Made by a program: the position numbers and the translations under genes. Of a DNA stretch of 64,000 nt, positions 49,032 to 58,211 are shown piece after piece. Origin of the DNA: Oceanisphaera avium (GTDB lineage: Bacteria > Pseudomonadota > Gammaproteobacteria > Enterobacterales > Aeromonadaceae); the NCBI RefSeq assembly GCF_002157875.1, contig NZ_CP021376.1:1926001-1990000 (forward strand), written 5' to 3'. How positions within the stretch are numbered: the first letter of the stretch is position 1; each line of letters begins with the position of its first letter. The notes under the pieces were generated by a model that was given only the letters and a program-made list of their open reading frames with translations, had not been told where the DNA came from and made no database searches.

Positions 49032-49445
49032 ATGGTAATGGCAACGGTAAGCGAGATTATGCGGCGTAGTATACCGCTGCTAACGGCGGACATGACGATT
49101 ACTGAGGCACTAGATAAACTGCTGGCCTCCAACCTCAGTGGTTTACCTGTGGTAGATAGTCAGCGCAAGATTATCGGCTTTCTTTCTGAACAAGATTGCA
49201 TCCCACAATTGGTTAAAGCCAGCTATCACTGCGACAGCCGCGTGACAGTTAACGAACTCATGTATAAAGAGCCTTTAACCGTCGCCCCTAATAGTGATGT
49301 TTTTGAACTGGCTAGGCTCATGGGCGGCCCTAAGCCGAAAATTTATCCGGTGGTGGAAGATAGTAAAGTAATAGGGATTGTCACTCGTCATCAAGTTATG
49401 CAATTTCTTAACGAACAATTACAAAACTGTACTATTAGCTTTTAG
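49032..49445 (+). CDS. Two-CBS-domain protein next to the fap operon
   Basis: The 137 residues are a pair of CBS domains. The first is VSEIMRRSIPLLTADMTI to KIIGFLSEQDCI, and the second is VNELMYKEPLTVAPNSDV to VIGIVTRHQVMQFL. Such pairs bind adenosine nucleotides. AAGGAGA stands before the ATG and a strong terminator follows, so this is a single-gene unit separate from fap by 188 bases. The protein is a distant relative of the CBS protein at 13589-13990. A role in amyloid control is possible but has no sequence support. Confidence 0.85.
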   Translation: MVMATVSEIMRRSIPLLTADMTITEALDKLLASNLSGLPVVDSQRKIIGFLSEQDCIPQLVKASYHCDSRVTVNELMYKEPLTVAPNSDVFELARLMGGPKPKIYPVVEDSKVIGIVTRHQVMQFLNEQLQNCTISF

Positions 49446-49465
49446 TTAATCAGCATAGTTTATAA

Positions 49466-49495
49466 AAAAACGGGAGCCGCTAGGCTCCCGTTTTT
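49466..49495. terminator. Bidirectional terminator between the CBS gene and asnA
   Basis: A and CGGGAGCC pair with GGCTCCCG and T around GCTA, with A and T runs on both sides. It serves both convergent genes. Confidence 0.9.
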
Positions 49496-49516
49496 ATTAA
49501 CGCTTAACAACATAAG

Positions 49517-50509
49517 TTAGAGAATCGCATCCACAGAGTGGTAAAGCTCTGCTGGCCACACCCCACATTGCACTTGGCCAATATGTGATAGCTGTAGCAG
49601 TAACATCGCTAAGCGCGACTGTCCTATGCCACCCCCCACAGTTTGCGGCAGCTCACCGGCTAACAAAGCTTGGTGCCATTCTTGAGTAGCTCTGTCTTCT
49701 TGTCCCATTAGCGCCAACTGATAACGCAAAGCTTCTTGATCAACTCGGATCCCCATAGAAGACAGCTCAAAGGCATTTTCTAGAATAGGGTTCCACACTA
49801 AAATATCACCGTTTAAGCCACATAAGCCATCTTCACTGGCGCTTGACCAATCATCATAATCAGGCGCGCGCATGTCGTGACTGTCACCATGACTTAATTG
49901 ACAACCAATACCGATTAAAAATACGGCTCCAAACTCTTTAGCGATAGCACACTCTCGGCCTTTTGCATCTAAATCCGGATAGCGATTTAATAATTCCTCA
50001 GCGTGCAAAATATGGATCTGCTCAGGTAAAAAGGGAGTAAGTCCATATTGTGCGGCTGCGGCCATTTCAGTTTGCTTAATTGCACTATAAATTTTATTAA
50101 CAACGGTTTTTAGGTAGTCGGTATTACGGTCTTGCTCCGTCATTACCAGCTCCCAGTCCCACTGATCCACATACACTGAGTGAATAGGGCTTAAACTGTC
50201 TTCGTCAGGGCGTAGCGCCTTCATGTTGGTATAAATACCCTCACCTGGCTCAAATTCAAAACGCGCTAACGTATGGCGCTTCCACTTTGCTAATGAATGC
50301 ACCACTTCAAAGGTAGACTGAGGAAGAGCTTTGACTTTTACTTGCACCGCTTTTTCTGAGCCAGATAAGTTATCTTGCATGCCATCACCAAGGCGGCTGA
50401 GAATAGGTGCTTGCACTTCCAATAAATTGAGTTGCTCAGCCAACAGATTAGAAAAATACTCTTTTACAAAACGGATCTGGCGCTGGCGTTCAATATAGGA
50501 CTGCTTCAT
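49517..50509 (-). CDS. asnA: Aspartate-ammonia ligase (asparagine synthetase A)
   Basis: AsnA makes asparagine from aspartate, ammonia and ATP; its fold is that of class II tRNA synthetases. [51 protein letters not shown] and [14 protein letters not shown] are family blocks, the last being the ATP-binding motif 3. The 330 residues equal E. coli. The gene is divergent from asnC, the classical arrangement, and so AsnC probably controls it. Confidence 0.96.
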   Translation of the reverse strand: MKQSYIERQRQIRFVKEYFSNLLAEQLNLLEVQAPILSRLGDGMQDNLSGSEKAVQVKVKALPQSTFEVVHSLAKWKRHTLARFEFEPGEGIYTNMKALRPDEDSLSPIHSVYVDQWDWELVMTEQDRNTDYLKTVVNKIYSAIKQTEMAAAAQYGLTPFLPEQIHILHAEELLNRYPDLDAKGRECAIAKEFGAVFLIGIGCQLSHGDSHDMRAPDYDDWSSASEDGLCGLNGDILVWNPILENAFELSSMGIRVDQEALRYQLALMGQEDRATQEWHQALLAGELPQTVGGGIGQSRLAMLLLQLSHIGQVQCGVWPAELYHSVDAIL

Positions 50510-50647
50510 CTCATGTACCTAGTTGGTTAATGGGTTTTAATGAATTCTCAAGTAAAAGCCTAATAAATTCAATATTACATAGGGAAAATACCAACAAAGT
50601 TTTATATTCAACAATTAAAGAGCCTAATTATAAGGAAAGCGCAAAAT

Positions 50648-51121
50648 ATGGCGATAAAACGTGAGCTAAATTATCAAATCGATAATTTGGATAAGTCGAT
50701 ATTAATCGCGCTAATGGATAATGCCCGCACCGCCTATGCGGAGCTAGCTAAGCGACTGGCTGTTAGTCCTGGCACCATACATGTGCGAGTTGAGAAGATG
50801 AAGCAGGCAGGAATTATTGAAGGCACGCGCGTGCAAGTTAATGCTAAACAGCTCGGCTACGATGTCTGTTGTTTTATTGGCATTATCTTAAAAAGTGCTC
50901 GCGATTACCCAAGCGCCTTGGCTAAATTAGACCAACTTGAAGAAGTGGTAGAGGCTTACTACACCACGGGGCAATACAATATTTTTATTAAAGTCATGAC
51001 TCGTTCTATTGATGAACTTCAGCAAGTGTTGATTAATCGTTTACAAACCATAGATGAAATCCAATCTACAGAAACGTTGATCTCACTACAACAGCCCATT
51101 GATCGGGACGTGATACCTTAA
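50648..51121 (+). CDS. asnC: Transcriptional regulator AsnC
   Basis: AsnC is an Lrp-family regulator that activates asnA and is modulated by asparagine. The N-terminal helix-turn-helix is YAELAKRLAVSPGTIHVRVE, and the C-terminal ligand-binding part is a RAM domain (VEAYYTTGQYNIFIKVMTRS). The 157 residues match the family (152 in E. coli). Between it and asnA lie 138 bases of AT-rich sequence that must hold both promoters. A terminator follows. Confidence 0.93.
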   Translation: MAIKRELNYQIDNLDKSILIALMDNARTAYAELAKRLAVSPGTIHVRVEKMKQAGIIEGTRVQVNAKQLGYDVCCFIGIILKSARDYPSALAKLDQLEEVVEAYYTTGQYNIFIKVMTRSIDELQQVLINRLQTIDEIQSTETLISLQQPIDRDVIP

Positions 51122-51153
51122 GAACAGCGTTAAACCATGACGAACAGCCAATA

Positions 51154-51188
51154 AAAAAGCACTGCGGCCATGGGCATAGGTGCTTTTT
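51154..51188 (+). terminator. Intrinsic terminator of asnC
   Basis: AAAAAGCAC and GTGCTTTTT form a stem around a 17-base loop, 33 bases after the asnC stop. It may also serve the convergent gene. Confidence 0.75.
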
Positions 51189-51238
51189 ACGTTAGCTATC
51201 AGTTTAATATTAGGGGTTTAACGTGGGATAAAGCGCTG

Positions 51239-51745
51239 TTACTGCTTTGCTTTAGTCAACAAGTCTTGAAGCTGCTGATTACGCAGTTGTTTGAGCTTAT
51301 AATCGGCGGCAATTTTTTCTAGAGTGGCTTCTTTAATGGCCTTATCTTCTAGCTGGTTCGCCTTATGTTTCGCCATTAGCATGCGTAACTGCGCCTGCTC
51401 GGCTTGAGCCGTTAAGCGGGCTTGGCTTGCTTTAATAAATTGCGCTTTAAGCTCAGAGTTATCTAGTTTAGCTAAGCGCTTATCTAGGTATTTGGCAAAG
51501 CGCTCTGGTTTCATCTGTTTTTCTTGGTAGCCATGATGGTACTTGCTGCCTTGCCCTTTATGCGCCTGATAACCGTGATGGCTAAGCATCTGATGATGTT
51601 GGTGTGCTATATCTGCAGTTGCTTCTTGTTGAACCGGTTGTTCAGCAATAACTTGCTTAGATGAGGTTTCTTTAGCATTTTCAGCCAGTGCCCAAGTGGG
51701 CGCAGCTAATAAGGTAGTGGCTAATACTAACGCGCTATATTTCAT
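51239..51745 (-). CDS. His-rich periplasmic protein divergent from a two-component system
   Basis: The 168 residues begin with a signal peptide (YSALVLATTLLAAPTWALA). The mature part has a His-rich segment (HQHHQMLSHHGYQAHKG, then KYHHGY) and after that a long charged helical region. Small helical periplasmic proteins next to stress two-component systems are often of the Spy/CpxP type, but the LTxxQ motif of that family is absent. The His-rich start could bind metal. The frame extends upstream, but the ATG at 51745 has GAGG eight bases before it. It faces the response regulator gene across shared TGTCA boxes. Confidence 0.65.
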   Translation of the reverse strand: MKYSALVLATTLLAAPTWALAENAKETSSKQVIAEQPVQQEATADIAHQHHQMLSHHGYQAHKGQGSKYHHGYQEKQMKPERFAKYLDKRLAKLDNSELKAQFIKASQARLTAQAEQAQLRMLMAKHKANQLEDKAIKEATLEKIAADYKLKQLRNQQLQDLLTKAKQ

Positions 51746-51792
51746 GTTCATGGCCTCTATCAAGGGGATGTGTAAGGTATTAAAGCAGAGTT

Positions 51793-51868
51793 TTGTCAGC
51801 AAACTGTGTCAGATAAGCCGGAGCTTGTCACAAAATGTGTCGCTATTAAGGCTTGTCATACTTTGACA
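51793..51868. promoter_or_regulatory. Repeated TGTCA boxes, candidate response-regulator sites
   Basis: TTGTCA occurs at 51793, 51825 and 51853, and the first two are each followed by TGTGTC 11-12 bases later; TTGACA at 51863 is the inverted form. The spacing of about 28-32 bases is near three helical turns. They lie between the His-rich gene and the response regulator gene. Confidence 0.5.
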
Positions 51869-51890
51869 TTCTTTATTTAAGCTCTGCGCT

Positions 51891-51896
51891 TATACT
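51891..51896 (+). promoter_or_regulatory. Possible -10 box of the two-component operon
   Basis: TATACT lies 28 bases before the response regulator ATG. The -35 region at 17 bases is poor, which suits a promoter that needs an activator. Confidence 0.35.
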
Positions 51897-51923
51897 GGCC
51901 ACTGGGTGTCATAAGGAGGCAGC

Positions 51924-52649
51924 ATGACTCAGGCTAAGCACTTACTGGTGGTGGATGATCACGCAGAAATTCGCGACTTACTAAAACGGTTTTTAGAACA
52001 ACACGGCTATCAAATTAGTACGGTTGCTGAGGGAAATGCTATGCGCCAGCATTTAGCGCACCAGCAGCCCGATCTTATTATTCTTGATCTTATGTTGCCC
52101 GGCGATGATGGCTTAACTTTATGTCGAGAGCTGCGCGGTCAAGGCAATCCAGTGCCTATTATTATGCTAACCGCAATAGGTGAAGAAACTGATCGCATCG
52201 TGGGTTTAGAAATGGGCGCCGATGATTACTTACCTAAGCCTTTTAATCCACGAGAGTTATTAGCGCGTGTTAAAGCGGTATTAAGGCGCCAATCAATGGT
52301 AGAAAGTCCAGTAGAGCATACCGACTCTGCAAGCCTGTACTTTGATCGCTGGTGTCTAGACTTAAATCGGCGAGAGTTGCGCGACGAACGCGGCATCACC
52401 GTTAGTTTAAGCACGGCAGAATTTGATTTATTGCGAGTCTTTACTCAGCATCCTCATCATGTACTGAGTCGTGATCAACTGCTCGACTTAGCGCGAGGCC
52501 GCGAAGCCCAAGCCTTCGATAGAGCCATTGATACTTTAGTAAGCCGCTTGCGGCGCAAGCTTGAGCATGACTCTAAACAGCCCACGTTAATTAAAACTAT
52601 TTGGGGTGGCGGTTATATGTTAGTTGCCGATGTACGCCATGGTCAGTAA
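51924..52649 (+). CDS. OmpR-family response regulator
   Basis: The 241-residue regulator has a receiver with the acidic pair in VVDDHAEIRDLL, phospho-Asp in IILDLMLPGDDG and the conserved Lys in DYLPKPFNP. The C-terminal part is a winged helix (LSTAEFDLLRVF, RAIDTLVSRLRRKLE). AAGGAGG stands five bases before the ATG, an unusually strong site. It overlaps the sensor kinase gene. The partner and target are unknown; the divergent His-rich gene is the obvious candidate target. Resemblance to OmpR is clear, but I do not assign a specific gene name. Confidence 0.88.
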   Translation: MTQAKHLLVVDDHAEIRDLLKRFLEQHGYQISTVAEGNAMRQHLAHQQPDLIILDLMLPGDDGLTLCRELRGQGNPVPIIMLTAIGEETDRIVGLEMGADDYLPKPFNPRELLARVKAVLRRQSMVESPVEHTDSASLYFDRWCLDLNRRELRDERGITVSLSTAEFDLLRVFTQHPHHVLSRDQLLDLARGREAQAFDRAIDTLVSRLRRKLEHDSKQPTLIKTIWGGGYMLVADVRHGQ

Positions 52650-54027
52650 ACGATGGCGCTTTTGGCTAAGCGGCTTAAGCGGCCAAGTGATCATGTTGGC
52701 GCTGTCGGTACTGGTGGTTATCCAGCTAGTGGGCATCCAGATTTATCGTATTGAACGTGAAGAAACTTTAGGATTGGTGAATAGTCGCTTTGCTTTGCAA
52801 AGAGTAGTATCAGCCATTCGCTTACTCAATCAATCTCCAGCCAATTTAGAAGATGAAATATTACGTGCCACACGCAGCGAAACGCTGCGCCTTAGGATCC
52901 GTGCGCAAGGCACCACACCTAAGCTGCGTAATGAACATTTTGAGCAATTAATACGCAAAGTATTAGAGTATCCAGATCCACTTGCCATTCAGATTAGCGC
53001 AGAGCGTCGGTTAGCAAATGAGCAATTATACCCTAATAGTAAAGATGAGCGCGGACAAGCTAAACCCATTCGCCGCCATCCTGGGATGGCTCCCGATGTG
53101 CGCTTACAAGGCAGCATAGAGCTAGCTGATGGCCGCTGGCTTGATTTCACCTCGCTACGAGATAATGAAATGCCCGGATGGTCGGCAAAGTATATTATCT
53201 CTTTTGTGTTATTAGCCGCGCTATTAGCCGCTCTAATGATTTGGCTATTACAACGCGCGACTCGGCCTTTAAAACAACTAGCACAACAAGCAGAACGGCT
53301 TGGGCGCGGAGATAAAGCCGAAGCCATTAATGAAACAGGCCCGCGAGAAATTCGTGACACTCTAAGTGCCTTTAACCGCATGCAAGAACGTCTAGATCGC
53401 TTTGTTTCTGATCGCACCCGTATGTTAGCCGCTATCTCTCACGACTTACGCACGCCGCTCACCACCTTAAAACTGCGCTGCGAGTTTTTGGCCGAGGGAG
53501 AAGATAAACAAAAAATACAACAAAGCTTAGCGATTATGGAGCAGATGCTCAGCGCGACGTTACAATTTGCTCAACAAGACGGGGTAGCGGAGCCACTAAG
53601 TCATCTAGACTTACCCAGCTTATTGCAAAGCTTATGTGATGACTTAGAAGATAATGGTCATCAAGTAAGCTTAGTTAGCCAACAACCGGTGGTGTATCGG
53701 GGGCGAGCAATGGCATTGCGTCGCGCCTTACAAAATTTACTGGATAATGGCGTAAAATATGGCAATCGTGTTACCGCCGAACTCAAGGTCAGTGACCAAC
53801 AAATTACAATTAATATTCGCGATTTTGGTCCAGGTATAGCGCCTGAGCAATTAGAAGAAGTCTTTAAACCTTTTACCCGCCTCGATACGGCACGTAATGT
53901 AGAAGATGGTAGCATAGGGTTAGGCTTAGCTATTGCTCGCACCCTAATCCACCAACATGGCGGCCAATTGTTGCTTAGTAATCATCCGCAAGGCGGCTTA
54001 GTGGCACAGATTTTTCTACCTCGTTAA
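52639..54027 (+). CDS. Membrane sensor histidine kinase
   Basis: This is the kinase partner of the preceding regulator. It has two membrane spans (about residues 12-34 and 178-202) flanking a periplasmic sensor of about 140 residues. A HAMP linker (RATRPLKQLAQQAERLG), the H-box AAISHDLRTPLTTLKLRCEF, and the ATPase motifs LLDNGVKYG, DFGPGIAPEQ and GSIGLGLAIAR follow. The frame opens at TTG 52624; ATG 52630 and 52639 are possible, and no good ribosome-binding site separates them. All overlap the regulator's end, so the pair is co-translated. The EnvZ-like plan is clear, but the signal is unknown. Confidence 0.85.
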   Translation: MVSKRWRFWLSGLSGQVIMLALSVLVVIQLVGIQIYRIEREETLGLVNSRFALQRVVSAIRLLNQSPANLEDEILRATRSETLRLRIRAQGTTPKLRNEHFEQLIRKVLEYPDPLAIQISAERRLANEQLYPNSKDERGQAKPIRRHPGMAPDVRLQGSIELADGRWLDFTSLRDNEMPGWSAKYIISFVLLAALLAALMIWLLQRATRPLKQLAQQAERLGRGDKAEAINETGPREIRDTLSAFNRMQERLDRFVSDRTRMLAAISHDLRTPLTTLKLRCEFLAEGEDKQKIQQSLAIMEQMLSATLQFAQQDGVAEPLSHLDLPSLLQSLCDDLEDNGHQVSLVSQQPVVYRGRAMALRRALQNLLDNGVKYGNRVTAELKVSDQQITINIRDFGPGIAPEQLEEVFKPFTRLDTARNVEDGSIGLGLAIARTLIHQHGGQLLLSNHPQGGLVAQIFLPR

Positions 54028-54029
54028 TA

Positions 54030-54043
54030 GGGGCTGATGCCCC
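54030..54043 (+). other. Short G/C hairpin after the two-component genes
   Basis: GGGGC and GCCCC pair around TGAT just after the kinase stop, followed only by CTTT. It may be a weak terminator. Confidence 0.35.
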
Positions 54044-54103
54044 CTTTACAGCCCAGAAGAAAATTCCTACATTGGTTATCTCTCTCATCAAGGACACCAT
54101 TTA

Positions 54104-55372
54104 ATGAAAGACGAAACACTCGCAGTTCACCATGGTTACACTACAGACCCCACTACTAAGTCAGTAGCCGTACCTATTTATCAAACAGTCGCTTACGAAT
54201 TTGATAGCGCTCAGCATGGCGCCGATTTATTTAATCTTGAAGTCCCAGGTAATATTTATACGCGGATCATGAATCCGACTAACGATGTGATTGAAAAGCG
54301 TGTAGCCGCCCTAGAAGGGGGTATTGCCGGTTTAGCCGTATCTGCTGGTAGCGCAGCTATTCATTATGCGCTGATTAACTTAGCGCAAAACGGTGACAAT
54401 ATTGTCACCACGCCGCAGCTTTATGGCGGCACTTACACCTTATTTGCCCATATGCTGCCGAGCATGGGCATTGAAGTGCGCTTTGCAGAAGATGCCAGTG
54501 CCGGCGCTATTGCTAAGCTCATTGACGATAAAACGAAAGCCGTATTTTGTGAAAGTATTGGCAACCCTGCCGGCAATATTACCGACTTGCAAGGTTTAGC
54601 CGATGCTGCACACGCTCAAGGCGTGCCTTTAGTGGTCGATAATACAGTCGCTAGCCCAGTGCTGTGCAAGCCCATTGAATTTGGTGCAGACATAGTGGTG
54701 CACTCTCTTACTAAATATATTGGCGGCCACGGCAACTCCTTAGGTGGCGTTATTGTAGATAGTGGTAAATTTGACTGGGCAAAAAACAAAGCGCGTTTCC
54801 CCCAATTTACCACTCCAGAGCCTGCCTACCACGGCGTGGTGTATACAGAGTCCTTTGGCGAAGCGGCCTTTATTGCGCGTGCACGCACCGTGCCACTGCG
54901 TAATACGGGTAGCGCTTTATCGCCCATGAATACCTTCTTATTGCTACAAGGCCTAGAAACCTTACCACTGCGAATGGAGCGCCATGTAGAAAATACGTTT
55001 AAGATTGTGGAGTATTTGCAAGCACATCCTCAAGTGGACTGGGTTAACTATGCAGGCTTAAAAGGCCACGCTGACTATGAGCTGGCTCAGCGTTACATGA
55101 AAGGTAAGCCTTCTGCATTATTCTCTTTTGGCTTAAAAGGGGGATATGAGGCTGGCGTGCGTTTTTACGATGCACTGAACTTGATTAAACGCTTAGTGAA
55201 TATTGGTGATACTCGTACCTTAGCCTGTCACCCAGCTTCTACCACTCATCGCCAAATGAGTGAAGCCGAGCAGGCCCAAGCGGGAGTAAAGCCGGAGATG
55301 ATCCGCTTATCCATTGGTATTGAACACATTGACGATATCATCGCCGACCTAGATCAAGCGCTGAAAGCATAA
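54104..55372 (+). CDS. metY: O-acetylhomoserine sulfhydrylase (MetY-like)
   Basis: This PLP enzyme of the Cys/Met metabolism family makes homocysteine from O-acetylhomoserine and sulfide. It opens with ETLAVHHGYTTDPTTKSVAV, a MetY type of start, and has GNIYTRIMNPTNDVIEKRVA. The PLP lysine is in VVHSLTKYIGGHGNSLGG, and LSIGIEHIDDIIADL ends the protein. The 422 residues are typical of MetY rather than MetB (about 386). It would use the sulfide made by CysIJ. It faces metF, which supplies the methyl group for methionine. Confidence 0.9.
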   Translation: MKDETLAVHHGYTTDPTTKSVAVPIYQTVAYEFDSAQHGADLFNLEVPGNIYTRIMNPTNDVIEKRVAALEGGIAGLAVSAGSAAIHYALINLAQNGDNIVTTPQLYGGTYTLFAHMLPSMGIEVRFAEDASAGAIAKLIDDKTKAVFCESIGNPAGNITDLQGLADAAHAQGVPLVVDNTVASPVLCKPIEFGADIVVHSLTKYIGGHGNSLGGVIVDSGKFDWAKNKARFPQFTTPEPAYHGVVYTESFGEAAFIARARTVPLRNTGSALSPMNTFLLLQGLETLPLRMERHVENTFKIVEYLQAHPQVDWVNYAGLKGHADYELAQRYMKGKPSALFSFGLKGGYEAGVRFYDALNLIKRLVNIGDTRTLACHPASTTHRQMSEAEQAQAGVKPEMIRLSIGIEHIDDIIADLDQALKA

Positions 55373-55380
55373 AAGTAAAG

Positions 55381-55414
55381 GTGTGAGGTGCAGTAGCACA
55401 GTGATAGCTCACAC
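55381..55414. other. Hairpin after metY
   Basis: GTGTGAG and CTCACAC are the arms of a stem with a 20-base loop between the metY stop and the terminator. Its GTGAGG-type sequence recurs near 7040, 32360 and 36450, so it may be another short dispersed element. Confidence 0.35.
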
Positions 55415-55423
55415 CTTTAGCCT

Positions 55424-55459
55424 AAAAAGCCCCCATCATGTCAGTGACGGGGGCTTTTT
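55424..55459. terminator. Bidirectional terminator between metY and metF
   Basis: AAAAAGCCCC pairs with GGGGCTTTTT around a 15-base loop; there are A and T runs on either side. It suits both convergent genes. Confidence 0.9.
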
Positions 55460-55481
55460 CATGCTAATTACGGGCGGCTAA

Positions 55482-56857
<1,376 letters not shown>

Positions 56858-57469
56858 TTAGAAGCGATAACCTAAGCCAATCATAACGCCCACTGGGTCT
56901 ATGCTGGTTTTAATCGCAGGCCCGCCATTAACAGTTACCTCAGTATCAATATCCATATACCAAATTGAGCTATTAACAAATAATCTATCGGTCACGGCCA
57001 TGTCTATACCGGCCTGAGCGGCTAAGCCCCATGAGTCACTAGCTTTAACTTTAGCACCGTCAAGTGCACCACGACCTTCTTCGTCGAAGAAAAAGGTATA
57101 GTTAATACCGGCGCCTACATAAGGACGCACCTTACTTTGCGCATTACCAAAGTAATATTGAGCGACTAGCGTTGGCGGCAAGTGTTTAACCTTAGCCACC
57201 TCATCCAGTCCTGCCGTGCCAACAGAATGAGAGAAAGGTGTGGCGCCCAGTAATTCTACGCCCCAATTATCAGTTAACATGTAGGAAAAAGTTAAACCAA
57301 GCTGTGTATTGTTTTCAGCTTCTAAATGACCTGTGCCCGGAACGTTATCACCACTGCTATTAGGGCTAACCATAACAGCGCCGCCACGAACTAAGAAATC
57401 ACCTGCTTGATGGGCGAAAGCAGAAGGAGCCAATAAGGCAGCGGCAACCAGCAGAGAAACTTTTTTCAT
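56858..57469 (-). CDS. ompW: Outer membrane protein OmpW
   Basis: OmpW is an eight-strand outer-membrane barrel with a hydrophobic channel. The signal peptide is VSLLVAAALLAPSAFA, then AGDFLVRGGAVMVSPNSSG, the usual mature start. PPTLVAQYYFGNAQSKVRPY, continuing into VGAGINYT, is the family signature, and the protein ends in the aromatic GLGYRF. The 203 residues are typical. It has its own terminator and is divergent from rnk. A TTGAT-N4-CGCAA stretch near 57549 is a poor FNR-like site. Confidence 0.93.
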   Translation of the reverse strand: MKKVSLLVAAALLAPSAFAHQAGDFLVRGGAVMVSPNSSGDNVPGTGHLEAENNTQLGLTFSYMLTDNWGVELLGATPFSHSVGTAGLDEVAKVKHLPPTLVAQYYFGNAQSKVRPYVGAGINYTFFFDEEGRGALDGAKVKASDSWGLAAQAGIDMAVTDRLFVNSSIWYMDIDTEVTVNGGPAIKTSIDPVGVMIGLGYRF

Positions 57470-57670
57470 GTTTAATCCTTAATTATTATTATGGTGTTAT
57501 ATAACTTATTAGCGATAGTTTGGCGCACTCCCCATAGCTTTCTTTTGATTTAGCGCAAGTTTAAGAAAGAAATATTACTTATTACTTCCCGCTGCTTACA
57601 AATTTAAAAATAGCGAGCACGTCGCTAGCAAAAGTAGTCGCAATAGGGTATATCTAAAGTATCGGGTTCA

Positions 57671-57700
57671 GGCAGCGCTTTTAGCGTTGCCTGCTTTTTT
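57671..57700 (+). terminator. Terminator-like hairpin in the rnk leader
   Basis: GGCAGCGCT and AGCGTTGCC form a 9-base stem (one G-U pair) around TTT and are followed by TGCTTTTTT. It ends directly before the rnk ribosome-binding site GGAGG. No upstream gene on this strand needs a terminator, because ompW is divergent. It therefore looks like a transcription attenuator. Confidence 0.65.
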
Positions 57701-57712
57701 ATGGAGGTTTAT

Positions 57713-58120
57713 ATGGCTCAGTTGCCACCTATTACTATTTCTTCTCTAGATTTAATACGTCTAGAAGCCTTGCTAGAAAAACAGCCCGAGTCCGACGCCA
57801 TCACTCGGCTAGAAAATGAGCTTGACCGTGCCAATGTGGTGCCTCCGACCGAGGTGCCAGATAATATCGTGACGATGAATTCAACTATTACTTTCGCCAT
57901 GGCGACGGGCAAAGAGAGTTTTACCAAAACACTCTGCTATCCAAGAGATATGGATAACGGCAATGAAAAAATTTCCGTGCTAGCCCCCATAGGTGCTGCA
58001 TTACTTGGCTTAAGCGTAGGGCAAAGCATTGAATGGCCTGCTCCTAACGGCAAGCCAATGCAGGTCAGCATCTCTGCGGTCGATTTCCAACCAGAGCGTG
58101 CAGGCGATTATAAATCATAA
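57713..58120 (+). CDS. rnk: Rnk, nucleoside diphosphate kinase regulator (GreA/GreB-like)
   Basis: Rnk is a small protein that binds RNA polymerase in competition with Gre factors. The N-terminal part (LPPITISSLDLIRLEALLEK) is a short coiled coil, and the C-terminal domain (ISVLAPIGAALLGLSVGQSI, then EWPAPNGKP) is the FKBP-like fold shared with GreA and GreB. I chose ATG 57713, which follows GGAGG by five bases, rather than an ATG four codons earlier; this gives 135 residues (136 in E. coli). A terminator hairpin stands just before it and an exceptional hairpin covers its stop codon. Confidence 0.9.
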   Translation: MAQLPPITISSLDLIRLEALLEKQPESDAITRLENELDRANVVPPTEVPDNIVTMNSTITFAMATGKESFTKTLCYPRDMDNGNEKISVLAPIGAALLGLSVGQSIEWPAPNGKPMQVSISAVDFQPERAGDYKS

Positions 58121-58163
58121 ATAGAAAAAGGCGCATGTTTGCGCCTTTTTCTATTTATGATTT
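58112..58163 (+). terminator. Terminator with perfect 24-base arms at the end of rnk
   Basis: The arms 58112-58135 and 58140-58163 are perfectly complementary around TGTT, with the core AAAAAGGCGCA and TGCGCCTTTTT. The rnk stop codon lies in the left arm. Such long arms are rare for a terminator. Confidence 0.85.
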
Positions 58164-58211
58164 AAGTATAAAATTTTCTATCATCTTCTTTTAAAACACG
58201 ACTCCTGCATA

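Noticed and set aside
54044..54103. SAM riboswitch before metY
   Set aside because: The spacer is too short and none of the conserved cores are there.
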